From assembly GCF_000380645.1 (NCBI RefSeq), contig NZ_AQXZ01000018.1, forward strand, positions 953,713 through 1,017,712: a DNA stretch of 64,000 bases, in the 5' to 3' direction. The first letter of the stretch is position 1. Each line of letters starts with the position of its first letter. The translations under genes and the position numbers were made by a program. Positions 50,822 through 60,839 of this stretch are shown one piece after another. The DNA comes from Smaragdicoccus niigatensis DSM 44881 = NBRC 103563. Its GTDB lineage: Bacteria; Actinomycetota; Actinomycetes; Mycobacteriales; Mycobacteriaceae. The notes beneath the pieces are model-generated. The model searched no databases, was not told the DNA's origin, and was given only the letters and a program-made list of their open reading frames with translations.

Positions 50822-52752
50822 CCGATATCCACCGGATCGACCTGAACCCGAACCGACTCCGCATCCTTCTTCGCACTTCGGATCGCCTGTGCGTCGGCAA
50901 GAGCCTTCGACAGGGCCGTTCCCGCGTTCCGCGGAACGCGCAGCAGCAACCGCTCTTCTCCACCGTTGATGGGGACTGGTCCGAGGACCTCGACCACATC
51001 GGGCAGCTTTGCTGTCTCCACGAACGAAGCGATCGCCGCAGCGGATCCTGACACCGAGCCCATGCGGGCCGCTGGCGGGAACCGCACCTCGGTGCGCTCG
51101 TCGAGCTGGCTGACCGCATGCCCGACCGGGTCCCACCGGATCAACGCCTGAACGGTTGGTGCGGCAGGATCCGCCACGATGATGACCCGCCCGCCCGGCT
51201 TCACGAGCGCCGCCGCGTTCATCCAGCGTCTGAGCGCTTCCTCAGTGGCTCGCAAGTCCGGCCGCGCAAGCAGCGTCCACCCGTCGAGCAGAAGTGCTGC
51301 TCCGTAGCCGCCCTCGGCCGGTGGCTCTGCGCCGATCGTCGCGACGACCAGCCGCTTGCCGCCCTTGACGCTCGACAGCACCTCACTACCTGCCGAATTG
51401 TTCACCACAGCTCCAGGGAAGGCGCGGCCGAACTCCTCTGCCGTCCGTTCGGCGCCGATCACGACTGCTCGCAACGACTGGGAGCCACACGTCGGGCAGC
51501 GGTATCCGGCGTCGCCGACACCGCACCAACGGCACTCAAGGCTCCCCCCGCCAGCCTGCGACAACGGGCCGTTGCACCGACGGCATCGCGCTGGAGTCCG
51601 GCACTTCGTGCACGCGAGAGTGGGTACGTAGCCGCGTCGCGGAACCTGAATGAGAACCGGTTCGTTGGCCGCTAGCGTGTTGCGCGCGGTTTCGAACGCC
51701 ACCGCGGGGACCCGGATGGCCCGGGCCAAAGGATCGCGTTCAAGCGCCTTGTCGCTGTCGCCCGGGGCTGAGATCTTCGGCATGTACTCGCGGAGGACGG
51801 CGCGCTCGGCCACGAGATCGTGCGCCCACCCGGTCTGGACAAGCGATTGCACTTCTGCAGTCCGAGCGAACCCCGCAGCGACGAACGCACACGATCGTTG
51901 GTGTGCCCGCAGCAGCGCGACTTCCCGAGCATGCGGATAGGGCGCGCGTTGATCGGCGTGGTTGTCATCGCCGTCGTCCCAGATGACGATGAGTCCCAGT
52001 TCCCGAACCGGTGTAAAGGAGGCACTTCGCGTGCCCACAACCACGCTCGCGCTCCCCCGTACCGCTGATAACCAGGCACGATAGCGCTTCGCCGGGCCCA
52101 GCTCTGCGCTCAGTCCGACGACATGTTCGGCACCGAGAACGGCCGAGCAGGCGTCCCGAACACGAACGAGGTCCCGCTGGTCCGGAACGACGACAACTGT
52201 GCATTTTCCGGCGGCCGCAACCGTCGCCGCGAGTTCCGCGATCCGCTGCGGCCAATCCTCGCCGGGCACTGCCTGCCAGGCGGCACGGGGTGCACGCCCG
52301 GCCTGCAACGCGTCGACGAAGGCCGGACCGCGCACGTATTTCGACCAGCCACTGCCATCGATCGCCGGACCGTCGAACGCCGCTGGCGCGTCGAAGGTTT
52401 CGGCCTCAACCCGCGCGTGACGCGGTGGAATCGCAAGCCGAAGTACGTCCGCCCGGGTCCCGGCATACCGTTTGGCAACCGCCGACACCAATTCCAGAGT
52501 CGCCGGCGGCAGCACGACCTCGGGCGAAACGACCCGATCGATCCGGCCGAGCTTTCCCTTGTGCGTCGACTCTTCGACACGTTCAAGCACATAGCCGTCG
52601 ACGAGCCGACCCGCGAACCGCACCCGAACCCGAACACCGGGCTGAGCCTCGGCATCCTGCTCCGGCGCGACCACGTAGTCAAACGCGCGGTCGAGGTGAG
52701 AAAGCGAAAGCAGCGGAAGGATTCTTGCGATTCCGACCGCTGCTTTCGTCAC
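50818..52752 (-). CDS. priA: Primosomal protein N' (PriA-like), helicase motifs degenerate
   Basis: A 644-residue PriA-type replication restart protein. The N-terminal DNA-binding domain (LPLLSLSHLDRAFDYVVAPE, RVRVRFAGRLVDGYVLE) and the zinc-binding cysteine region (CTKCRTPARCRRC, CRWC, YRCPTCGSQSL) are well conserved. The helicase Walker A GxGKT is replaced by a sequence around PGEDWPQRIAELAATVAAAG, and DEEH by WDDGDD, so ATPase activity is unlikely. This loss is known from actinobacterial PriA. GTG 52752 is chosen, 11 bases after the metK stop; the longer frame would overlap metK. Confidence 0.92.
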   Translation of the reverse strand: MTKAAVGIARILPLLSLSHLDRAFDYVVAPEQDAEAQPGVRVRVRFAGRLVDGYVLERVEESTHKGKLGRIDRVVSPEVVLPPATLELVSAVAKRYAGTRADVLRLAIPPRHARVEAETFDAPAAFDGPAIDGSGWSKYVRGPAFVDALQAGRAPRAAWQAVPGEDWPQRIAELAATVAAAGKCTVVVVPDQRDLVRVRDACSAVLGAEHVVGLSAELGPAKRYRAWLSAVRGSASVVVGTRSASFTPVRELGLIVIWDDGDDNHADQRAPYPHAREVALLRAHQRSCAFVAAGFARTAEVQSLVQTGWAHDLVAERAVLREYMPKISAPGDSDKALERDPLARAIRVPAVAFETARNTLAANEPVLIQVPRRGYVPTLACTKCRTPARCRRCNGPLSQAGGGSLECRWCGVGDAGYRCPTCGSQSLRAVVIGAERTAEEFGRAFPGAVVNNSAGSEVLSSVKGGKRLVVATIGAEPPAEGGYGAALLLDGWTLLARPDLRATEEALRRWMNAAALVKPGGRVIIVADPAAPTVQALIRWDPVGHAVSQLDERTEVRFPPAARMGSVSGSAAAIASFVETAKLPDVVEVLGPVPINGGEERLLLRVPRNAGTALSKALADAQAIRSAKKDAESVRVQVDPVDIG

Positions 52753-52763
52753 ATCTTCGCTGC

Positions 52764-53966
<1,203 letters not shown>

Positions 53967-54042
53967 TTGATCTCCCTTGTCCTTCGTTCGTAGTAATAAG
54001 GCCTAGTCGACACGACGTCAGGCACAGAGTAGGCGACGATTC

Positions 54043-55278
54043 TCATCGCCGCAGCAACTGCCCGAGTTCATCGAGAATCCGACTTGCCATCAACGCTTTC
54101 GAGCCGTGCTCCAGTGCCGATTCTCCGCCTGAATTGGAAAGAATCCACCCGTCGTTGTGGTCGACTTCGAAGGCCTTACCGTCGCCGACCGCGTTGACGA
54201 CCAGCAGGTCGCAACCCTTGCGGGACAGCTTGTCACGGGCGTGGTCGAGGACGCTGCCGTTCTCGTCTCCGGTTTCGGCCGCGAAACCGACAATGACTGT
54301 CTCGCCCGGCAACTCACCGGAAGTCCGCGCCTGGACGAGCCCCTTGAGGATGTCGTCGTTGCGAACAAGCGGAATCGACTCGGGCTCGTCCGCACCCTTC
54401 TTGATCTTCGCCACGGCGACCTCGGCTGGCCGGAAGTCCGCAACGGCCGCAGCCATGATGACCGCGTCCACGTCGATGGAGTGCTTGAATACGGCCTGCT
54501 TCATCTGCGCGGCGCTCTGGACATGCTCGACATCGACGGCCGCCGGGATCGGCAGACCCGACGTGATGCCGGAAATGAGCGTGACGCGAGCACCTCGCTG
54601 AGCGGCGAGCCGTGCGATGGCGTAGCCCTGCTTGCCGGAGCTGCGGTTACCCAGGAATCGAACGGGATCGACAGCTTCACGCGTTCCGCCGGCCGATACG
54701 ACGATCCGCTTTCCTTCGAGGTCACGCGGAACGGCGTCGGAACGCTCGAGGAGCAGAGACCCGAACGCGAAGATCTCTTCCGGTTCAGGCAGTCGGCCCG
54801 GACCGGTGTCTTTGCCGGTGAGGCGACCCGCCGATGGTTCGAGAACGGTGACGCCCCGATCGCGCAGGGTCTTGACGTTCGCGACCGTGGCCGGGTGTTC
54901 CCACATCTCGGTGTGCATCGCCGGCGCGAACAGAATGGGACATCGCGCGGTCAGAAGGGTGGCGGTCAGCAGATCGTCGGCGCGTCCGGAAGTCGCCCGC
55001 GCCATGAGGTCAGCCGTGGCAGGTGCGACGACGACCAGGTCAGCTTCCTGACCCAACCGCACGTGCGGCACCTCCGGCACGTCGTTGAAGACGCCGGTGT
55101 GCACCGGGTTGCCGGACAAGGCTTCGAAGGTCGCACGGCCGACGAACTCCAGCGCCGAGGGTGTCGGGATGACCCGAACCTGATGTCCACTCTCGGTGAA
55201 GGACCGAATGAGCGCACAACTCTTATAGGCGGCGATGCCGCCCGAAACACCAACAACGATTCGCGCGGACCGGGTCAA
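54043..55278 (-). CDS. coaBC: Phosphopantothenoylcysteine synthase/decarboxylase
   Basis: A 411-residue bifunctional enzyme of coenzyme A synthesis. The N-terminal flavin decarboxylase (CoaC) shows VVGVSGGIAAYKSCALIRSF, VVAPATADLMARATSG and APAMHTEMWEHPA; the C-terminal synthetase (CoaB) shows IVVSAGGTREAVDPVRFLGN and RSSGKQGYAIARLAAQRGA. It follows rpoZ by 36 bases in the gmk-rpoZ-coaBC-metK series. Confidence 0.96.
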   Translation of the reverse strand: MTRSARIVVGVSGGIAAYKSCALIRSFTESGHQVRVIPTPSALEFVGRATFEALSGNPVHTGVFNDVPEVPHVRLGQEADLVVVAPATADLMARATSGRADDLLTATLLTARCPILFAPAMHTEMWEHPATVANVKTLRDRGVTVLEPSAGRLTGKDTGPGRLPEPEEIFAFGSLLLERSDAVPRDLEGKRIVVSAGGTREAVDPVRFLGNRSSGKQGYAIARLAAQRGARVTLISGITSGLPIPAAVDVEHVQSAAQMKQAVFKHSIDVDAVIMAAAVADFRPAEVAVAKIKKGADEPESIPLVRNDDILKGLVQARTSGELPGETVIVGFAAETGDENGSVLDHARDKLSRKGCDLLVVNAVGDGKAFEVDHNDGWILSNSGGESALEHGSKALMASRILDELGQLLRR

Positions 55279-55314
55279 GCCGTTCTCCTACCTCGTTGTG
55301 CGGGAGTGAAGGTC

Positions 55315-56193
<879 letters not shown>

Positions 56194-56213
<20 letters not shown>

Positions 56214-56517
56214 ACCGTGCAAGCAGGTTCTTCCGCTGACGCTCGCCCAGCCCACGCAGACGGCGGGTCGGAGCGATCTCCAGTTCGTTCATGATCTCTT
56301 GTGCCTTGACCTTGCCAACCTTCGGCAGAGCCTCGAGCAGGGCAGAGACCTTCATCTTGCCCAGGATCTCGTCAGTGTCAGCGTCGTCGAGGACCTTCTT
56401 CAGGTCGGTGACGCCCTTCTTGAGCTTCTCCTTGAGCTCGGCCCGCGCCCGGCGTGCAGCTGCCGCCTTCTCGAGCGCAGCGGCGCGCTGCTCATCGGTC
56501 AACTTGGGAAGAGCCAC
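56194..56517 (-). CDS. mihF: Mycobacterial-type integration host factor
   Basis: A 107-residue nucleoid-associated protein of the actinobacterial sIHF/mIHF family, which bends DNA and affects supercoiling. The long N-terminal helix ([20 protein letters not shown]) and the helix-two-turn-helix region ([20 protein letters not shown], then [18 protein letters not shown]) are diagnostic. GTG 56517 is chosen because GGAGG lies 5 bases upstream and it gives the family length. The longer frame adds 13 residues without support. Confidence 0.95.
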
Positions 56518-56743
56518 AGTTCCTCCGTCTCGTGTCTTCTGTTCGGCCGGACCCATATTGCACGCCTTGCGGCGCGATCACGGCCCAGGTCTGTCACCTG
56601 TGTCCTCACAGATACTAGGCGAGGAATCCTGCAGAGTTGCTACCCGGGTACGGCGACACTCCCGGTTTATCCAGCAATTTTGTTGTTAGGCAGGCCACAC
56701 CGGCTGCATTTTCTCTTTTCCCCGAGGGCCTAGGGTGTCTGGA

Positions 56744-57100
56744 ATGACGCGTCAACCGACCTCGCTCGTCAGCACGACGGACTCCACAGGTGCACCCGGT
56801 GTGCAATGGAAACTCACCGACCCAGAGCGCGATCTCGACGCCAACATCGTGCAACTCGCGCCGGACGCCGAGATCGGCGTCCACGTCGGGGCCGAAGTAG
56901 ATGTCCTCCTTCAGATCCTGGACGGATCCGGCTTCCTCATCACCGACAGCGGATCGGCGGCCGTATCGGCCGGCGATCTTCTCCTGCTTCCACGACAGTC
57001 GCGTCGCGGATTCGCGGCGGGTCCGCACGGGATGCGCTATCTGACGGTGCACCAACGCCGCCAGGCGCTCACGCTCGGCCCGATCGGTGGCCCGCAGTAG
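56744..57100 (+). CDS. Small cupin-domain protein
   Basis: A 118-residue protein with a single cupin-like beta barrel: ANIVQLAPDAEIGVHVGAEV followed by DVLLQILDGSGFLITDSGSA and SAGDLLLLPRQSRRGF. The metal-binding His pattern of catalytic cupins is incomplete (one His in GVHVGAE), so it may be a sensor or a structural relative rather than an enzyme. ATG 56744 is preferred to GTG 56735. The function is unknown. Confidence 0.75.
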   Translation: MTRQPTSLVSTTDSTGAPGVQWKLTDPERDLDANIVQLAPDAEIGVHVGAEVDVLLQILDGSGFLITDSGSAAVSAGDLLLLPRQSRRGFAAGPHGMRYLTVHQRRQALTLGPIGGPQ

Positions 57101-57784
57101 TCAGCGTCCCTTCGCCGCCAGATGCTGCAGTCTGGCGTGCGCGTTCATTTTGACGTCGCGGCGGCGACCGAAAAGCTGCGCCGGCCGTCCACCTCCGGCG
57201 GTCGTCGTTCGGCCCGTCTCGACGAGTGACCCGATCACCCGTCGCCGGAAGGTGTCCTTCTCGATCTCGAAGCCGTAGATCGTCTCGTACAGTCGCCGCA
57301 GGTCGAGCAAGGTGAACTCCGCATCTAGGAGATGCCCGGGATCAAGCTGTTCTTCGTACCGTTGTTCCAGGTCGGCAACCGCAAGACCGACGATCGCATC
57401 GTGGTCGAACACGAGCGACCGGGAGCTTCGCGCGGGCCGCAGCTGAACATCGTCAGGCAATCGGTCGCGACGAACGACAGCACTGTGTGCCACCGAGAGC
57501 ACCCAGCCGCGCGGGTCACGATCCGGCTCGTCGAACACCGCGAGCTGATGGAAGTCGAGCCCGGAGATTCCGGCCTTCTCAGCCAGAGCGCGGCCCGCCG
57601 CCACCGCCAGCGTCTCGCCCTGATGAATGAAGGTGCCTGGCAAGCCATCTCCGTGACGTGACGAAACGACGACCACACTTAGACATCCCGCATCGACGGT
57701 CAACACGGCGATGTCGACGGCAACTGAAGGTCGTGGATATTCGTCGAGTCGCTTGCCCTGTCGGTCCACGTAGGAGGTCACCAC
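57101..57784 (-). CDS. NrtR-like NUDIX-domain transcriptional regulator
   Basis: A 227-residue protein with an N-terminal NUDIX fold (AVLTVDAGCLSVVVVSSRHG to about residue 145) and a C-terminal winged helix (LLDLRRLYETIYGFEIEKDT and FRRRVIGSLVETGRT). This is the NrtR layout, in which the NUDIX domain senses ADP-ribose-like ligands. The NUDIX box is degenerate: RALAEKAG replaces REXXEEXG, so hydrolysis is unlikely. The GTG 57784 start lies 7 bases from the first of two palindromes in the divergent promoter. The neighbouring ADP-ribosylglycohydrolase is the likely target. Confidence 0.87.
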   Translation of the reverse strand: MVTSYVDRQGKRLDEYPRPSVAVDIAVLTVDAGCLSVVVVSSRHGDGLPGTFIHQGETLAVAAGRALAEKAGISGLDFHQLAVFDEPDRDPRGWVLSVAHSAVVRRDRLPDDVQLRPARSSRSLVFDHDAIVGLAVADLEQRYEEQLDPGHLLDAEFTLLDLRRLYETIYGFEIEKDTFRRRVIGSLVETGRTTTAGGGRPAQLFGRRRDVKMNAHARLQHLAAKGR

Positions 57785-57791
57785 TTGATAG

Positions 57792-57810
57792 TAAGCGCAA
57801 GTATGCGCTA
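57792..57810. promoter_or_regulatory. Palindromic operator copy 1
   Basis: AGCGCA (57794-57799) and TGCGCT (57804-57809) form a perfect dyad with a 4-base spacer, within TAAGCGCAAGTATGCGCTA. An identical-arm copy lies 31 bp away. Position between the NrtR-like gene and the ADP-ribosylglycohydrolase gene makes it a strong candidate operator. Confidence 0.75.
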
Positions 57811-57822
57811 TGGTTGGATTTG

Positions 57823-57841
57823 TAAGCGCAGTTTTGCGCTA
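57823..57841. promoter_or_regulatory. Palindromic operator copy 2
   Basis: AGCGCA (57825-57830) and TGCGCT (57835-57840), within TAAGCGCAGTTTTGCGCTA; the arms and flanking TA on each side match copy 1 and only the spacer differs. It lies 11 bases before the GGGAGG ribosome-binding site of the glycohydrolase gene. Confidence 0.75.
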
Positions 57842-57862
57842 AGTGACATTTGGGAGGCTGCC

Positions 57863-58942
57863 TTGACGCAGACACACACTGACCTCGCTATCTACAGCTC
57901 CCGCGTTCGCGGTTCCATCCTGGGCGGGGCCATCGGCGACGCGCTCGGGAATCCGGTGGAGTTCGCCAGCTCTGAGCGAATCCACCGAGACCATCCGCGC
58001 GGCGTTCGGACGTTCGCGTCGGCGATCGGCGAGATCACCGACGACACGCAGATGACGATGTTCACGCTCGAGGGGATGATTCGCGCCCACGTCCGCACCG
58101 AACGAGGCATCGGCTTCACCCTGGGCGTCATCCACCACGCCTACCAGCGCTGGCTCGACACGCAGGAGCTGCGCGAGCCGAGCGGCGAACGGGACGGCTG
58201 GCTTGCGGCTCAGCAGTGGCTGTATGTGCAGCGCTCCCCCGGCGGCGCATGCCTGAGCGCCCTCCAGGCCAGCAAAGGCAAGGGTTTCGGAATGCCGGCC
58301 GAGAACAACAAGCGGGGTTGCGGCGGGGTCATGCGGAGTGCGCCGTTCGGCCTCGTGCCACCGCGGGTCATCGAAGAGAACGTCAACGAAGACTGGCCGT
58401 TCGAGTCAGCCGCAACCTGCGCGAGCTACACGCATGGCCACCCGACCGGACAACTTGCCGCCGCTGCGCTTGCCGCGATCATTCAGCACATCGTGGCCGG
58501 CGGCCGCCTCGAACCCGCGGTCGACTTCGCATTGTCGAAGTTGCAGGGACGGCCGGACGCTGAGCAGACGATTCGAGCGCTCCTCGACGCTCGCGCATTG
58601 GCAGGGGCCGGCCCATCCGTCGAGCGCCTCGAATCTCTCGGGGGTGGCTTCTACGCCGAAGAGGCGCTTGCGATCGCGGTGTACGCAGCGCTGTGCTTCC
58701 CTTCGCACGACCAGGTTCTCGACGGGCTCAGCTTTGCGGTGTCGCATTCCGGCGACAGCGACTCGACCGGCTCGATCTGCGGCAACATCCTCGGTGCACT
58801 GCACGGCGTCGAGGCTCTGCCAACGGAGTTGGCTGCCCGGGTCGAGGGACGAGGCACGATTCTCGAGCTCGTCGACGACTTCATTGCGTCATTTCTGCAC
58901 GGCCCGGAGGCGCTCGACTTCGACCGCTACCCGGGCTGGTGA
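57863..58942 (+). CDS. ADP-ribosylglycohydrolase family protein
   Basis: A 359-residue DraG/ARH-fold protein expected to remove ADP-ribose from proteins, nucleic acids or small molecules with two Mg ions. RGSILGGAIGDALGNPVEF, the metal-binding ITDDTQMTMFT, HGHPTGQLAAAALAAI and SHSGDSDSTGSICGNILGAL motifs are all intact. TTG 57863 is chosen because GGGAGG lies 5 bases upstream, although the frame is open further back through the operators. Its stop overlaps the GTG of the next gene, and it is divergent from the NrtR-like regulator. Confidence 0.92.
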   Translation: MTQTHTDLAIYSSRVRGSILGGAIGDALGNPVEFASSERIHRDHPRGVRTFASAIGEITDDTQMTMFTLEGMIRAHVRTERGIGFTLGVIHHAYQRWLDTQELREPSGERDGWLAAQQWLYVQRSPGGACLSALQASKGKGFGMPAENNKRGCGGVMRSAPFGLVPPRVIEENVNEDWPFESAATCASYTHGHPTGQLAAAALAAIIQHIVAGGRLEPAVDFALSKLQGRPDAEQTIRALLDARALAGAGPSVERLESLGGGFYAEEALAIAVYAALCFPSHDQVLDGLSFAVSHSGDSDSTGSICGNILGALHGVEALPTELAARVEGRGTILELVDDFIASFLHGPEALDFDRYPGW

Positions 58943-59919
58943 GAGGCTTCTACAAATCGAAGGAGAACGACATAGACCTCAACGGCTACGACATCATCGG
59001 CGACGTCCATGGCTGCGCATCAGCCTTGGAAGACCTGCTGACCAAACTCGGCTACGTGGAGGACGGCGCGTACGCGCATCCGACGCGCAAAGCGATCTTC
59101 GTGGGCGATCTGATCGACCGCGGTTCCGAGCATGCGCGCGCGCTCGAGATCGTGAAAGGCATGGTCGACGCGGGGACTGCTCTCATCGCGATGGGCAACC
59201 ACGAATTCAATGCGATCGCCTACGCAACCCCGGACCCGGACAACCCCGGTGAGTACCTGCGTCGGCACACCGCTGCCAACGGGCGCCAGCATCATGCCTT
59301 CCTTACTCAGCTGACTCCTGACGAGCGTGAGTACTACGTCGATTGGTTCATGACGATCCCGCTGTGGCTCGACCTCGGCGACTTGAGAGTCGTGCACGCG
59401 TGCTGGGACCCGGACTCAATCTCCTACCTCGAGCAGGAGTTGGGTGGCAGCCGGTTCACGTCTGCCGAGCAGATCGTTCGCGCGTCAAGGTCCGACGATC
59501 CCCTGTTCACCACGGTGGAAACCGTCCTCAAAGGCCCCGAAATCAGCTTGGCCAGGCACCGGCAGGCGTCGTACGTCGACAAGGACGGGCATGTGCGCAG
59601 CCGAGCGCGCCTGCGTTGGTGGCATGACGGTCCGGCGACGCTGCGCGGCCTTGCCGAAATGGGCGGAAACTTCCACACCGAGGATGGCCAGCCGTACCCC
59701 GAGCTCCCGGAGATCGAGTTGCCGGCCTCGGGCGCGTATACCGACGAGGTGCCCGTCTTCTACGGCCACTACTGGCGTCAGGGCTCGCCCGAGCCTGGGC
59801 ATGACTACACCACCTACACCGCCTGCGTTGACTTCAGTGCGGTGCGAGGTGGGCGGCTGACGGCGTACCGGTGGTCAGGCGAGAAGACAATTTCGGCGGC
59901 GAACTACGTGCAGGTGTGA
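58939..59919 (+). CDS. PPP-type metallophosphoesterase
   Basis: A 326-residue calcineurin-like phosphoesterase. The metal-binding motifs YDIIGDVHGCASALEDLL, AIFVGDLIDRGSEHARAL and IAMGNHEFNAIAYA are complete, with later His in VVHACWDPDSI and VFYGHYWRQG. It is related to ApaH/PrpA-type enzymes that act on phosphoproteins or dinucleotides. GTG 58939 overlaps the glycohydrolase stop (GTGA), so the two are translationally coupled. Acting on an ADP-ribose-linked phosphate is a plausible inference, not shown. Confidence 0.9.
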   Translation: MRGFYKSKENDIDLNGYDIIGDVHGCASALEDLLTKLGYVEDGAYAHPTRKAIFVGDLIDRGSEHARALEIVKGMVDAGTALIAMGNHEFNAIAYATPDPDNPGEYLRRHTAANGRQHHAFLTQLTPDEREYYVDWFMTIPLWLDLGDLRVVHACWDPDSISYLEQELGGSRFTSAEQIVRASRSDDPLFTTVETVLKGPEISLARHRQASYVDKDGHVRSRARLRWWHDGPATLRGLAEMGGNFHTEDGQPYPELPEIELPASGAYTDEVPVFYGHYWRQGSPEPGHDYTTYTACVDFSAVRGGRLTAYRWSGEKTISAANYVQV

Positions 59920-59948
59920 GGGTGCGCGGTCTGCTCGTTCACCCGCGC

Positions 59949-60782
59949 TTATGAGCAGTCGCCGGGCTCCCCATACTTGACGACGTATAACAGCGCATCC
60001 CCCTCGCCAATCAGCGCACCGGGTTCAGGATCTTGCCTGACGACGACCCAGTTTCGGTCATAGATCTGCATTCGCCCCTGCCCCGTCGCGTCTTGGCTTC
60101 GCGAGTAGAAGACGCCAGCCTCCTGGATCAGGTCCTGCGCGGCTTGGAGATTCATACAGGCGACGTCTGGCATCGGCACTAACGTCCGCGGGGAGGCCGT
60201 GGGAGGCGATGTTGTCGGCGCAGCCGCCTGGACATTCGTCGGGACGACGGACTGCATGGTCGTGTAGGTGGATGCGGCACTCGACGTCGTTGAGAGTGCT
60301 GATGCTGGCACCGACTCTTCGTGCGTCTGGAATCCGCCCGACACCGCGAGCCCGATGACCCCGATCAGTACTGCGGCGGCTGCAACGCTCCCCTCCCAGG
60401 TAGGCGGCTTTGGGACTGACGAGACATAGGCGAGCGCCCGACCTGCCGTCGGCCGCAGTTCCTCGCTGTTGAGGTCGACAGGCGGGAACTCCCCATAGAT
60501 TCCGGCGTCAGAACCACTCATCGCCGCCTGGTGCTGGGCCTCAGCGCGTGCGGAAAGCGCAGCCTGTCGCTGTGCCTCGAGCTCTCGCTCCGCGATCAAC
60601 CATTTGTTTCGCTTCACGAGCCATTTGACGAGGAACCACAGGCCCGCGGCGAGAACTGCGAGCGGAAGCGTGACCCGCCATTGCTCGACAATGAAGGTCA
60701 CCACCTTCACTACGAGCCCAATCACGACGAGCACACCGATCACTGCGATCGCGGTGCCGCCGCCTTGCTTGCTTTGAGCCAT
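59949..60782 (-). CDS. Membrane protein with C-terminal PASTA-like domain
   Basis: A 277-residue protein. Two helices (about residues 10-55) and a charged helical segment (ERELEAQRQAALSARAEAQH) precede a third helix (VAAAAVLIGVIGLAVSGGF), after which a Ser/Thr/Pro-rich linker leads to a PASTA-like domain (VPMPDVACMNLQAAQDLIQE and WVVVRQDPEPGALIGEGDAL). PASTA domains bind cell-wall fragments, often on Ser/Thr kinases; no kinase domain is present. Function unknown, probably an envelope sensor or scaffold. Confidence 0.8.
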   Translation of the reverse strand: MAQSKQGGGTAIAVIGVLVVIGLVVKVVTFIVEQWRVTLPLAVLAAGLWFLVKWLVKRNKWLIAERELEAQRQAALSARAEAQHQAAMSGSDAGIYGEFPPVDLNSEELRPTAGRALAYVSSVPKPPTWEGSVAAAAVLIGVIGLAVSGGFQTHEESVPASALSTTSSAASTYTTMQSVVPTNVQAAAPTTSPPTASPRTLVPMPDVACMNLQAAQDLIQEAGVFYSRSQDATGQGRMQIYDRNWVVVRQDPEPGALIGEGDALLYVVKYGEPGDCS

Positions 60783-60839
60783 CCGTGCCTCCTTCTCGCC
60801 GGAGGATACGAGTGGGCACTGACAAGGTCGGAGCCGCGC

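Noticed and set aside
53967..54042. Possible SAM riboswitch upstream of metK
   Set aside because: Only 76 bases separate metK from coaBC and no paired stems of a SAM aptamer are seen.
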